From assembly GCA_001931535.1 (NCBI GenBank), contig CP016211.1, forward strand, positions 11,454,377-11,518,376: a DNA stretch of 64,000 nt, written 5' to 3'. Position 1 is the stretch's first letter, and each line of letters begins with the position of its first letter. The position numbers and the translations under genes are program-made. Source of the DNA: Minicystis rosea (GTDB lineage: Bacteria > Myxococcota_A > Polyangia > Polyangiales > Polyangiaceae). The notes under the pieces are model-generated. The model had not been told where the DNA came from. It saw nothing but the letters and a program-made list of their open reading frames with translations, and searched no databases. Shown in pieces: positions 8,003 through 19,712 of this stretch.

Positions 8003-8938
8003 ATGAAACACCGCCCGCCCGCGCCCCGTCCTCCGCACCGCGAGCCCCGCCCTCCGCGCCGCGAGCCGCCCGCGGGCCGGCCGTCGCCTCACGATCCTTC
8101 GGCCCGCGCCCCGCACCGCGAGCCGCCCCAAGGCCGCCCGCCCCGCGATCACGCCGCGCCTCGCCCGCAGGATCGCGCCTCGCATCGCGAGCCCGCGATC
8201 GAGGGCCCGAGCGAGATCGTGTACGGCCTGCGCGCCGGCCTCGCGATCTTCGCGCGCCGCCGCGACGACATCCTCCGCGTCTCCGTCGGTCGCAGCGCGC
8301 CGAGCGACGTGGAGCCGCTCTTGCGTTGGGCCCCGCGCGGCATCACCCGCGACGATCTCCCCGACACCGAGCTCGAGCGCCTCGCGCAATCGACCCATCA
8401 CGAAGGCCTCGTCATCGCGGTGCGCCCGCGCCGTTGGACCTCGCCCGCCGAGCTCGGCGACATGCTGGTGCGCACCGGCGGCGCCGCCGTCGCGCTCGAT
8501 CGTGTCCGCAATCCCTACAACATCGGCGCCATCCTCCGCAGCGCCGCGTTCTTCGGCGTCGACGCCGCGTTGCTCGGCGCCCCCGCGCCGCACCCCGCGC
8601 TCGCGCCCGACGCCGTCCGCGTCGCCGAAGGCGGCGTCGAGCACCTGGTCCTCACGCGCACCACCGATCTCGCCGACACCCTGGCCCGCCTGCGCGCGCG
8701 CGGCGTGCGCGTCATCGGCGCCGACGGCGCTTCCCCGACCCGCGCCGTCGGCTTCACCTTCGCGCGCCCCTCCGTGCTCGTCCTCGGTCACGAACGCGAA
8801 GGCATGAGCGACCGCGTGCGCGCCCAATGCGACGCCATCGTCGCCATCCCCGGCACCGGCGCCGTCGAGTCGCTCAACGTCGCCGTAGCCTCCGGCGTCC
8901 TCATCGCCGAGCTGATGCGCAAGCAGCTCGCCGGCTGA
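8003..8938 (+). CDS. TrmH/SpoU-family RNA 2'-O-methyltransferase with Pro/Arg-rich N-terminus
   Basis: 311 residues. The last 150 or so residues are a SPOUT methyltransferase: ALDRVRNPYNIGAILRSAAF (motif 1), VLGHEREGMS (motif 2) and GAVESLNVAVASGVL (motif 3 knot). It should methylate a ribose in rRNA or tRNA with SAM. An unusual tail of about 70 residues at the N-terminus is made of Pro, Arg and His, with recurring PHREP and PPR elements, and could bind RNA. It is followed by a substrate-binding region IVYGLRAGLAIF. Specificity (23S G2251 or tRNA G18) cannot be told from the sequence. Confidence 0.85.
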   Translation: MKHRPPAPRPPHREPRPPRREPPAGRPSPHDPSARAPHREPPQGRPPRDHAAPRPQDRASHREPAIEGPSEIVYGLRAGLAIFARRRDDILRVSVGRSAPSDVEPLLRWAPRGITRDDLPDTELERLAQSTHHEGLVIAVRPRRWTSPAELGDMLVRTGGAAVALDRVRNPYNIGAILRSAAFFGVDAALLGAPAPHPALAPDAVRVAEGGVEHLVLTRTTDLADTLARLRARGVRVIGADGASPTRAVGFTFARPSVLVLGHEREGMSDRVRAQCDAIVAIPGTGAVESLNVAVASGVLIAELMRKQLAG

Positions 8939-9222
8939 CGTCGCGCACGCCCGCGACCCCCATCGTCCTCCCCACTCCACACGACCGCACGTGGAACGCG
9001 ATCACGCGATACGCATGCTCGCGCGCGCGTTACGCCGATCGTTACATCGCGATCGTCATGGTCATCCGCGTGACCACGAAATCCCGCGGGAAACACGGCC
9101 TCTGCGGTCTCCTCGCGGTTGGCCCGGCCGTTGCTGAAGGGTCTCCCCAGAAACGCAACGAGGATGGCGACATCCTCTCCGGCTCGCGAGAGCCAGGACC
9201 CAAGGAAGGACGGCGTAGCGTC

Positions 9223-9843
9223 ATGAAGATCAACCGTAGCGTGCTGGTGGCGATGGCGATGGTGCTCGGGGCGACGGCGGCGATGGGCTGCAAGCGCTCG
9301 GAGGCTCCGGTCGACAAGCAGGAGAGCGCGGCCACCGCGCCCGCCGACACCGCGGCAGATCAGGGACAAGCGGCTGCGCCCGCGAAGTCGGATGACAACG
9401 CGACCATCCAGGCGAAGGCCACCGTCGCCGTGAAGACGACGCCCGCGGCGCAGCCCGCTCCCTACTACGCGCCGGCGCCCCCTCCGATGCCGGCGGAGCG
9501 CTACGAGAACCCGGGCCGCGCGCCGAGCCGCGACCACACCTGGGTGAAGGGCTCCTGGCGCTGGGACACGGGCAGCGTGAAGTACGTTTGGGAGCCCGGC
9601 CGCTGGACGGTGCAGTTCTCTCCCGCGGCGCCTCCTCCTCCTCGCGTCGAGGAGCCCGGTCGCCCGCCGAGCGAGCGCCACGTCTGGGAGAAGGGTCATT
9701 GGCAGTGGGGCGGCCGCTCGTGGACCTGGATCGGCGGCCATTGGGAGGTGAGGCGCGGCGGCTACAACAACGTCCCGGCGCATTGGGAGAAGCAGCGCGG
9801 CCGCTGGCAATACGTGCCCGCCCATTGGGAGCGCGTCCGCTGA
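9223..9843 (+). CDS. Lipoprotein with YXWxxGxW-type repeats
   Basis: 206 residues. The signal peptide ends at AAMGC, a lipobox with cysteine at about residue 22. After an Ala/Gln-rich linker come repeated Trp motifs: HTWVKGSWRW, YVWEPGRWTV, HVWEKGHWQW, WTWIGGHWEV, then AHWEKQRGRW and AHWERVR. These YXWGXW repeats occur in many proteobacterial envelope lipoproteins of unknown role. The start is ATG; an AAGGAAGG lies 13 bases upstream. It is followed by a strong hairpin. An envelope structural or binding role is inferred. Confidence 0.75.
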   Translation: MKINRSVLVAMAMVLGATAAMGCKRSEAPVDKQESAATAPADTAADQGQAAAPAKSDDNATIQAKATVAVKTTPAAQPAPYYAPAPPPMPAERYENPGRAPSRDHTWVKGSWRWDTGSVKYVWEPGRWTVQFSPAAPPPPRVEEPGRPPSERHVWEKGHWQWGGRSWTWIGGHWEVRRGGYNNVPAHWEKQRGRWQYVPAHWERVR

Positions 9844-9875
9844 TCACCCCCTCATCCCCCGAGCTCACCACGTGA

Positions 9876-9907
9876 AAGGCCGCGCCGGACGAACCCGGCG
9901 CGGCCTT
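9876..9907. terminator. Bidirectional hairpin between convergent genes
   Basis: A perfect 13-bp stem, AAGGCCGCGCCGG with CCGGCGCGGCCTT, has a 6-base loop. It lies between the stops of two convergent genes, with A and T residues on the flanks, so it could terminate both. Confidence 0.75.
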
Positions 9908-9932
9908 CGTGCGTCCATCTCGATGGCTCGAC

Positions 9933-11405
9933 TCAGGGCGTCAGGCAAAGCGTGCTCGGATCGACGGGACACGTCTCCTGCTTCAGCCAATCATTCTCGA
10001 GGCTGTCGATCTGCGTCGCCTGTGCGCCCGCCTTGGTCTTGATCGCCGCAATCATGTCCTTCATGTGCGCGGCCTTGCCCACGTTCGCCTGATAGAACGC
10101 GGCCAACACTTCATCGAGCGCCTCCGCGCCGATCACGTTGGCCACCTCGCGATAGAAGTAAGCGCCCTTCATGTAAGGCACCGTCGACCACAAGGGATCG
10201 TTGAGCAGGTCAATCGCATTGCACGTGTCCGGCAGCGCGATGGTATTGGCCGCATTCGCCGGGTCGCAGACGTATTGCAGCTCGCACTCGTACGTCGACC
10301 AGAGGTCGACCGAGAGCAGCTCGAGCGCCCGCGCCGCCATGTAGCTCACCGTGCCCTCCGAGAGCACGAAATCCTCCCAGCACGCGATGCGCACTCCATC
10401 GCCGTACCACCCGTGCGCCGCCTCGTGCGCGTGCGTCTCTTCATCATCCATGGCGTCCTTGCCCACGTGCCAATAGGGATGATGCTCCATCCCCCCATAA
10501 GCCCCCGGGCCCCAATCGGCCGACACGCTGCCCACCGTGTCCCCGAACGTATAAGCGCCATAGGTCTTCTCGTAGAAATCGAACACATCGCGCAGATGCG
10601 CCGTCCCCGCGGTGGCCGCCGCCGCCTGTCCCGGCAGATGCCAGACGTTGACCTGCGTCCCTTTCGAGGTCTTCCCCAAATCGATCTTGGTGAAGGCACC
10701 CACCGCCATCGCGGGCATGTACGAGGGCGCGTCCGCCGGAATGCTGGCTGGATAAATCGCCTCCGCCCCAGCGGGGACGCCGGTCACCTTCATCGTGAAT
10801 TGGAGCCCGTCGGCGGGATCCGATTTGCACGGGAAGAGGTTCCCGCAGAAGTAAGGCCAAAGGAACGAGACACCATTCTTGGGCATCCAACCGTCGAAAT
10901 TGTCGTGCGACTTGAAATGGTAATGGACGACGATCTTGGTTGGACCCGTTCCCGCGGGCACGCCCACGTCGAGCTGTGCCGCCTTCGTGGTTTGGAAATG
11001 CAGCGGCCCTTCGGCGTCCTCCACGGCGGAGATGTCGAGATCGCCAATCTCGAACGAGGCCGCTTTGCTGGTCGAGGGCGCGAGGGTGATGGTGGCCGTG
11101 CCTTCGAGCGTGGTCACGTCGAGCACGAGATCCGTGGCCACGATGTCGCGGGTCAGATCCTCGGCGGCCGGCGGGCGCTCGGCCATGGCCCCACCGGATC
11201 CCCCGGTCCCCACTCCGCCGGTCCCGCCGGTCCCGGTGGTTCCGGTGGTCCCGCCAGTCCCGCCAGTGCCCCCGGTGCCGCCGCCGCAGGCAGCCAGCGC
11301 GAGCGTGCCGATGGCGGCGAGCGTCGCGAGCGAGGAGACGCAGATCAGCGAGGTCGAAGCAAAGCGGCGCGTCCGCGCGCGCCCTTCCTTTTCGGTGATG
11401 TTCAT
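9933..11405 (-). CDS. M1-like zinc metallopeptidase, secreted lipoprotein
   Basis: 490 residues. A signal peptide ends in LALAAC (Cys about 40), then a Gly/Thr linker of about 35 residues typical of myxobacterial lipoproteins. A beta-rich N-terminal domain precedes a gluzincin core: GGMEHHPYW (the M1 GxMEN-like element), HEAAHGWYGDG near residue 327 (HExxH) and the third zinc ligand Glu in LSEGTVSYM about 20 residues later. This supports aminopeptidase or endopeptidase activity at the cell surface. The C-terminal ERAP-like helical domain is short. It is convergent with the YXWGXW lipoprotein; the tRNA gene lies upstream. Confidence 0.85.
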   Translation of the reverse strand: MNITEKEGRARTRRFASTSLICVSSLATLAAIGTLALAACGGGTGGTGGTGGTTGTTGTGGTGGVGTGGSGGAMAERPPAAEDLTRDIVATDLVLDVTTLEGTATITLAPSTSKAASFEIGDLDISAVEDAEGPLHFQTTKAAQLDVGVPAGTGPTKIVVHYHFKSHDNFDGWMPKNGVSFLWPYFCGNLFPCKSDPADGLQFTMKVTGVPAGAEAIYPASIPADAPSYMPAMAVGAFTKIDLGKTSKGTQVNVWHLPGQAAAATAGTAHLRDVFDFYEKTYGAYTFGDTVGSVSADWGPGAYGGMEHHPYWHVGKDAMDDEETHAHEAAHGWYGDGVRIACWEDFVLSEGTVSYMAARALELLSVDLWSTYECELQYVCDPANAANTIALPDTCNAIDLLNDPLWSTVPYMKGAYFYREVANVIGAEALDEVLAAFYQANVGKAAHMKDMIAAIKTKAGAQATQIDSLENDWLKQETCPVDPSTLCLTP

Positions 11406-11549
11406 GCCCGCGACGCTAACAGAAGCGACGCGGAGACGCGGCGACTGGGCGCTCGAATCGCCGAGGATTCCCCGGTCGACCTTTCTTCGCCGCGCGGCGC
11501 TCGCGACCCTTGGAGGGGCGCATCTTCACGCGCTGGATACTGATTCGAC

Positions 11550-11635
11550 TGGTACCGAAGGTGGGACTCGAACCCACAAGCCCGTGAGGACAGTGGATTT
11601 TGAATCCACCGCGTTTGCCATTCCGCCACTTCGGC
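11550..11635 (-). tRNA. tRNA-Leu (anticodon CAA)
   Basis: A full cloverleaf can be folded: acceptor GCCGAAG with CTTCGGT, D arm GCGGAATGGCAAACGC, anticodon arm GTGGA-TTCAAAA-TCCAC giving CAA, a long class II variable arm, and T arm GTGGGTTCGAGTCCCAC. Discriminator A and CCA are encoded. It reads UUG codons. Confidence 0.97.
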
Positions 11636-12009
11636 CTAACTCGGCGCACCCTACCTCACGCCCGGGCCGCCTTGCAACCCGCGTCGTGCCGCCTCCTCCC
11701 ATTCCCTCGTCTTTTCCGCGCCATTTCGGTGCCGGGCGCGCCTCCATCCCGTTCCTCCGCGATCCATCCGGCCGCTTCGGCCCGCCCCTTCGCCCCCTCT
11801 CGCCCCTCGCAGCTCCCATTCCTTCTCCTGCCCGCCCGCTCCATCCCTCTTCCCGCCTCATCACCCCTTCTCCAAACCATCCTCCTCGCGATCTCACGCG
11901 CCGCCTCCTTTCGCGCGAGGGGCATGCTCACTGCCTATCACCGGGGGACGTCGTTCGCGTGAGTGAATGAGCCACCGCCGGTCGCGCCTTTGGGGCATTG
12001 GGGGAGTCC
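11636..12009. other. Gene-free stretch upstream of the Pro-repeat envelope gene
   Basis: 374 bp. From about 11690 to 11900 the + strand is strikingly pyrimidine-rich (long C/T runs). No frame has a plausible product. A promoter for the tRNA gene (minus strand) and one for the + strand gene at 12010 must lie here, but I cannot place either with confidence. Confidence 0.5.
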
Positions 12010-13353
12010 ATGCGAAGAGCAGCCGTGTCGTTCTCGTTTCTGTTCGCTTTTGCCGCGACGGCGTCGTTCTCGGCGACGGCGGCGGCGGCCAACGTTTGCC
12101 TCAGGATCGATGAAACACGGGACAAGCTGTCGGGCGAGGAGCGGAGGGCGGCCCAATCGATCTTCGCGCAAGCCGTCGAATCCGGCGGCGACGCGCTCGC
12201 AGACTCCGCGTGCGAGCGTACCTATGTGCTCTCGCATGGGAAGTTCGGGCGCGTCCTTTACATCCACCTCGAGGGGCCCGGCGGATCCAGCGAGGCACGT
12301 TGCTCCAAGATCGAAGAGCTCGAGCGCATCTACCGCCGACTGATGCGGACGACGCACCAAGCGAAGCCCAAGGCCGAGACTCCGCCGCCGCAAACGCCGG
12401 TGACGCCGCAAGCCCAAGCGACGCCGCCGCCGACACCCGTGGTGCCGCAGGCTCAAGCGACGCCGTTGCCGCAAATGCCGGTGGTGCCGCAGGCTCAAGC
12501 GACGCCGACACCCGTGGTGCCGCAGGCGCAAGCGACGCCATTGCCGCAAACGCCGCCGGCGCCGCAAGCGCCGGTGACTCCGCAGGTGACGCCGCCGGCT
12601 CCAGTGGCTCCCCAGGTGACGCCGGTGGCACCGCAGGTGCCTTGGGTGCCCGTGGTGCCGCAAACGCCGGTGGCGCCGCAGGTGCCTTTGCTGCTGGTGG
12701 TGCCGCAGTTGACGCCGTCGGTAACGCAGGTGCCTTGGGCGCCCGTGGTGCCGCAAACGCCGGTGGCGTCACCGGCGTCGGGGCGCTGCGTGGCGGACAA
12801 GATGTTTTATGCGCGGCTCGGTGGGAGCGCGCTGCCCGGTGTGGAGATGCAGGGTGGGCCGGATCTCGGGCTCGGGATGCGCTTCGAGCTGGAGCACGTC
12901 GGTATCGATGCGTCGATGAGCTTCGGAGTGACGCAGACGGGGCCGAGGAAGGAAATCACCGGTGTTCGCGGGTCGTGGCTGAAGCTGACCACGCAGTATT
13001 ATTTCCTCGCTCATGCCGACAGCACGCCTTATCTGGGCGCTGGTTTGAGCTGGGGTGGACGCAAGGAAGAGATCAATCACCAGACGTATTCGGCCACGGG
13101 GCTTCAGGGGGAGATCGCCCTCGGGTACGAGTTCCTCCGGTCCAGCACGATTCGTATCTTCGTGCAGGCCGATGCCACGTTGCCGTTCTACGAGGCCAAG
13201 GGAGAGGCGCCCGCGCTGCCGATTCCCTCGCAGGCTCAGCGCCTCACGCCCGACCTGCCGAGCCGAATCGAGAGTCGGTATCTGCCGACGATTGGCCTCT
13301 CGCTGGGCATCGGTTGGGGCCGGCCGCGTGCCCTCGAATGCGAGAAGAAGTGA
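12010..13353 (+). CDS. Secreted protein: proline-repeat linker and outer-membrane-barrel-like domain
   Basis: 447 residues from the ATG at 12010 (GGGGAG just upstream); an upstream TTG would add only four residues. The signal peptide is MRRAAVSFSFLFAFAATASF and ends near AAA-AN. Residues about 30-120 form a small folded domain with two cysteines. From about 125 to 255 runs a Pro/Gln/Val/Thr repeat with units such as TPVVPQAQATP. The last 190 residues alternate hydrophobic and polar strands (FYARLGGSALPGVE, LGLGMRFELEHVGI) as in outer-membrane beta barrels. A periplasm-spanning linker with a barrel anchor is inferred. Confidence 0.6.
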   Translation: MRRAAVSFSFLFAFAATASFSATAAAANVCLRIDETRDKLSGEERRAAQSIFAQAVESGGDALADSACERTYVLSHGKFGRVLYIHLEGPGGSSEARCSKIEELERIYRRLMRTTHQAKPKAETPPPQTPVTPQAQATPPPTPVVPQAQATPLPQMPVVPQAQATPTPVVPQAQATPLPQTPPAPQAPVTPQVTPPAPVAPQVTPVAPQVPWVPVVPQTPVAPQVPLLLVVPQLTPSVTQVPWAPVVPQTPVASPASGRCVADKMFYARLGGSALPGVEMQGGPDLGLGMRFELEHVGIDASMSFGVTQTGPRKEITGVRGSWLKLTTQYYFLAHADSTPYLGAGLSWGGRKEEINHQTYSATGLQGEIALGYEFLRSSTIRIFVQADATLPFYEAKGEAPALPIPSQAQRLTPDLPSRIESRYLPTIGLSLGIGWGRPRALECEKK

Positions 13354-13437
13354 TGTGCTGACGAAGCGGCGCTGCGGGGGCGACCGGCCTTCATGGTCGT
13401 GCCCGCGCGGCGCCCCCAATCACGCCTGCGAACGGAC

Positions 13438-13704
13438 TCAGCCTTTGCCCTTCTTGCCGCGCTTCGAAGAGGGGACGCTGGGTTTGTCGGCGGGGGCAGG
13501 GGCGGACTCGCGACGTTTCTTGACGTCGAGGACCTTGGCGCCGTGCTCCTTTTCGAGCAGCTTGAGACCGTTCAGGATCACGGCGCGCAGCACGTCGCTC
13601 TGCGTGGCCTCGTGCCACTCGGTGCTCAGCACTTCACGCAGGATGTCCAAGCGTTCCAGGGTCGGAGGGTCGAGCCGGACGGCAACGTGATCCTTGGCAG
13701 CCAT
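13438..13704 (-). CDS. Small ribbon-helix-helix DNA-binding protein
   Basis: 88 residues. VAVRLDPPTLERLDIL followed by TQSDVLRAVILNGLKLLEKE fits the strand-helix-helix pattern of the MetJ/Arc/CopG fold. A disordered basic tail (SSKRGKKGKG) completes the protein. The much longer frame upstream is antisense to leuS and is not real. It is divergent from leuS with a 168-bp gap. There is no toxin gene beside it, so an antitoxin role is not supported; a chromosome-binding or regulatory role is inferred. Confidence 0.7.
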   Translation of the reverse strand: MAAKDHVAVRLDPPTLERLDILREVLSTEWHEATQSDVLRAVILNGLKLLEKEHGAKVLDVKKRRESAPAPADKPSVPSSKRGKKGKG

Positions 13705-13872
13705 CGTGGGCCAACGTAACCCCCCGGGTTCTCGGGAGGGGGAACGTTTACTTTGGGGTAGCGCGTCAACTCTCGGGGACAAGGGCGAAGGATGCGGGGC
13801 TGGGCGCCGAGGCGCACGAGGGTGCGCGGCTTGAGAGCGTTCGGGCGCGTCTTGGGCTATGTCTCCCGGGCC

Positions 13873-16581
<2,709 letters not shown>

Positions 16582-16668
16582 CCCCGAGTCGCCGAAGGCC
16601 GCGCGCGGACTCCGGATCGGGGCCCGCCGCGGCTGCACGGTGGCCCGCGCCGTGCTGATTGGCGCGGC

Positions 16669-17664
16669 GTGGGCAACGTACGCACCCTCACCATTTGTCT
16701 CACTCTCGCGCTCGCGGGCTGCGCGCCCGACGGAGAGCCCGTCGCCGAGGCCACGAGCGAGATCGAAGGCGGAAAGCTCGACTTCCACGACACCGGCGTG
16801 GTCGGTGTCGCGCTGGTCGACGCGGCCGGTTTTCCGCGCCGTTCGTGCACCGGGACACTGATTGCCCCGAATCTCGTGCTCACGGCCCAACACTGCATCG
16901 CCAACACCACGGCGTTCGTCGATTGCGCGAAGTCCGTCTTCGGTCCGCCCGTGTCGGTCGAGCGCATTCGCATCACCGCGAGCCCGTCGATGTGGAGCGA
17001 TGATGTGGAGTGGGCCGCCGCGGCACAGGTGATCACGCCGCCCGGACCTTCCCGGGTTTGCGGGCGCGACGTGGCCCTGGTGATTCTGGATCATCCGCTC
17101 GAGGCGCCGCCGATCGACCCGCGGCTCGACGACGGCGTGCTCGCCGAGGAGGCTTATGCGGCCATCGGTTATGGCCGGAGCAGCGGAGAGCGCAACGATG
17201 GTGGGCAGCGGCGGCGGCGCGATCGGCTGCACGTGATCTGCGTCGGCGAAGACTGCGATTCGAAGCAGGTCGCCGACTCCGAGTGGCGCGGCGATCATGG
17301 CATCTGCAATGGTGACTCGGGCGGGCCCGCCATCGACGCGACGGGCGCGGTGATCGGGGTCACCTCGCGCGGGCCGGCGGGCTGCGAGCGGCCCATTTAT
17401 GGTGGCATTGCCCCGCACGGTGATTGGTTGCGGGACGAGGCCCGCGTGGCGGCGCAGGCGGGTGATTATCCCGAGCCGACGTGGATTCGTGAGCCGCGCC
17501 GCCGCGCGAGAGGGGATGTGTACGCCGCCGGCGGCGCCTGCGCGGCGACGCCCGGGGCCGCGGGCGGCGCGGACGCATGGCTCGTGCTGCCGATCGTCCT
17601 GGGGCTCGCGGCCCGAGCACGAACGCGGCGACGAAACACGTGCTTCCGGCGTGCACCAGAGTAG
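16669..17664 (+). CDS. Secreted trypsin-like (S1) serine protease with myxobacterial C-terminal sorting tail
   Basis: 331 residues. The signal peptide ends in LALAGC, a lipobox. A short propeptide leads to IEGGKLDFHDTG, the S1 activation site. The catalytic triad is visible: His in LTAQHC (about 74), Asp in DVALVILD (about 133) and Ser in CNGDSGGPA (about 216). The C-terminus has a Gly/Ala/Cys stretch (GGACAATPG), a hydrophobic helix and an Arg cluster, as in MYXO-CTERM-type sorting signals. It has both a lipobox and a sorting tail, so final localisation is unclear. The start is GTG. Confidence 0.9.
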   Translation: MGNVRTLTICLTLALAGCAPDGEPVAEATSEIEGGKLDFHDTGVVGVALVDAAGFPRRSCTGTLIAPNLVLTAQHCIANTTAFVDCAKSVFGPPVSVERIRITASPSMWSDDVEWAAAAQVITPPGPSRVCGRDVALVILDHPLEAPPIDPRLDDGVLAEEAYAAIGYGRSSGERNDGGQRRRRDRLHVICVGEDCDSKQVADSEWRGDHGICNGDSGGPAIDATGAVIGVTSRGPAGCERPIYGGIAPHGDWLRDEARVAAQAGDYPEPTWIREPRRRARGDVYAAGGACAATPGAAGGADAWLVLPIVLGLAARARTRRRNTCFRRAPE

Positions 17665-17692
17665 GATACGAGCCCTTCACGGAGCTCTGATC

Positions 17693-18295
17693 ATGCTGCA
17701 TCGCCTCTCTCTCGCCGTCCTCGTGTTCTCGCTCGGTGCTTCCGGTTGCGTCGAGACCGGAGCCACGTACGTCCGCGGTCAGGAAGCGCCGGGGATCGAT
17801 CAGCCGGCGATGGGCACGGGCATGGACAAGTTCGACATCGCCCATGCCCTGCACTTCAATCTCAAGTCGCTGATGAGCTCCGGCGTGGCGCAGGGCTGGG
17901 CCCAGACGCACGCGATGCCGACCATCGCCATCTCGCCCATCAGCAACGAGACCAGCGAGCACATCGACAGCCAGCTCGGCGCGCTCCTCTCCGACGCGGA
18001 GACGTACCTCGTCAACTCGGGCCTCGTGAAGGTCGTGAGCGTCGAGCGCCAAGGCCAGATGATGAACGAGGTCGACAAGCAGCACGGCGGCGGCTTCGAC
18101 CCGCGCTACATCGAGCGCAGCCGGCAGATGGGCGCGAAGTACTTCCTCACCGGCAAGGTCTTCTCCGCCGACGAGCGCACCAGCGACGCGCGCCGCGTGC
18201 AGTACTTCATGTTCATGCAGCTCGTCGAAGTGGGCACGAGCGCCGTCGTCTGGCAGAACAAGACCCAGTTCACCAAGGCCCTCGTCGCCGAATGA
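17693..18295 (+). CDS. LpoB-family penicillin-binding-protein activator lipoprotein
   Basis: 200 residues. The lipoprotein signal ends in LGASGC. The body matches the LpoB/PF13036 family: MPTIAISPISNETSEHIDS, then VKVVSVERQGQMM and GAKYFLTGKVFSADER. In enterobacteria LpoB is an outer-membrane lipoprotein that activates PBP1B; here the PBP1A gene lies 15 kb away. The stop overlaps the next gene's start (ATGA), so the two are cotranslated. Confidence 0.85.
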   Translation: MLHRLSLAVLVFSLGASGCVETGATYVRGQEAPGIDQPAMGTGMDKFDIAHALHFNLKSLMSSGVAQGWAQTHAMPTIAISPISNETSEHIDSQLGALLSDAETYLVNSGLVKVVSVERQGQMMNEVDKQHGGGFDPRYIERSRQMGAKYFLTGKVFSADERTSDARRVQYFMFMQLVEVGTSAVVWQNKTQFTKALVAE

Positions 18296-19644
18296 GAGCG
18301 ACGTTCTTCGCGACGGTCGCCCTCGCGGCCGTCGCCCTCGGGAACATCGGCTGCGCCGGTCACGAAGATCGCACGCGCACCGCGCTGGCGGCGCTCGATC
18401 GCGGCATGCCGCGCGAGGCGGTGGCCGCGCTCAACGAAGAGCTCGGCGTGGCGCGGATCGAGGACCCGCCGGTGCTCAAGGGCGACAACGCGCTCCTCCT
18501 GCTCGATCGCGCCACGGTCCTGCAGAGCGTGGATCGCTTCGATTTGTCGGCGCGTGATTTCGGCACGGCGGACAAGTCGATCGACATGCTCGACATGTCG
18601 CGGAGCGGCGCCGACGACTTGGGCAAATACCTCTTCTCGGACAGCGCGGGGCCGTACAAGGCACCTCCGTACGAGAAGCTCCTCATCAACACGATCAACA
18701 TGATGAACTACCTCGCGCAGCACGACGTGGCCGGCGCGAAGGTGGAGGCCCGGCGCCTCGCGGTGATGCAGAAGTACGTGCGCGAGCACGAGGACGACAG
18801 CGGGCTCGTGGGGCTCGGGAGCTTTCTCGCGGGGTTCACCTTCGAGAAGGCGGGCGACATGTCGGAGGCGCTCGGGTACTACGAAGATGCCCTGAAATAT
18901 GCGGGGTATCGCTCGCTGCGCGACCCCTTGCGCGTGCTCACGCAGGGGAAGCCGCGGTCGCCTGCGATCGATGCTTTGGTGGGCGGCGCGGGGGCGCTGC
19001 CGCCGGTGACGCAGACGGGGGAGGGCGAGATCGTGGTGCTGGTCGGCTTCGGCCGCATCCCGCAGAAAGTGCCGGTGCGCGTGCCCATCGGCCTCGCGCT
19101 CACGATGGTGTCGGGCGCACTCGCGCCGGGCGACGCCGCCAAGGCCAATGCGCTCGCCGCCAAAGGGCTCGTCACGTGGGTGAATTATCCGGCGCTCCGC
19201 CCCGGGAAGGGTGGTTATGCGGTGCCCTCGTTCTTCCTCGATGAGCGGTCCGAGCCGATGGAGGAGGCGATCGATCTCGAATCCCACGTGGTCGACGCTT
19301 GGCAGAAGAAGGAACAGACCATCGTGGTCGCGGCCATCACCCGCATGATTGCGCGCCTCGTCGCGGGTGAGATTGCACAAGGCGCGACCGAGGCGGCCGG
19401 TGGGAGGAACGCGGGCGCGCTCGGCCTGCTCGCGGGGCTCGCCACGACGGCCACGCTCGCGGCCTTCGATACACCGGATACGCGCGGCTGGTCGACGCTG
19501 CCGGCGCGCATCGCCATTGCGAGGCGGCGTGTGCCTGCGGGGAATCACGTGGTGCGCCTCGGGGCTCGCGGCACGGAGAAGCAGGTCGAGATCACGGTGC
19601 CGGCGGGCGGCTGGGCCGTGGTGCCTTTGATGGTCCTGCGTTGA
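18292..19644 (+). CDS. COG3014-type lipoprotein, LpoB neighbour
   Basis: 450 residues. The signal peptide ends at LGNIGC. The N-terminal half is helical with TPR-like segments (GDMSEALGYYEDALKYAG); the C-terminal half contains a glycine-rich membrane-like stretch and a final beta region ending GGWAVVPLMVLR. Proteins of this type (COG3014) are repeatedly found next to LpoB-like lipoproteins in Gram-negative genomes; that link is from family knowledge. The 4-base overlap with the LpoB gene supports a joint role in the envelope. Biochemistry is unknown. Confidence 0.7.
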   Translation: MRATFFATVALAAVALGNIGCAGHEDRTRTALAALDRGMPREAVAALNEELGVARIEDPPVLKGDNALLLLDRATVLQSVDRFDLSARDFGTADKSIDMLDMSRSGADDLGKYLFSDSAGPYKAPPYEKLLINTINMMNYLAQHDVAGAKVEARRLAVMQKYVREHEDDSGLVGLGSFLAGFTFEKAGDMSEALGYYEDALKYAGYRSLRDPLRVLTQGKPRSPAIDALVGGAGALPPVTQTGEGEIVVLVGFGRIPQKVPVRVPIGLALTMVSGALAPGDAAKANALAAKGLVTWVNYPALRPGKGGYAVPSFFLDERSEPMEEAIDLESHVVDAWQKKEQTIVVAAITRMIARLVAGEIAQGATEAAGGRNAGALGLLAGLATTATLAAFDTPDTRGWSTLPARIAIARRRVPAGNHVVRLGARGTEKQVEITVPAGGWAVVPLMVLR

Positions 19645-19712
19645 TGATGAGGATCGAGAGCGCGTCGCGACGTGCTCTCGGTTGATCGAGAGGTCGTGTA
19701 CCATCCGATGGC

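Noticed and set aside
17655..17672. TAGGAT elements as conserved -10 boxes before several genes
   Set aside because: Seen at about 17664 and 50453, but no consistent -35 element, so I did not annotate promoters.
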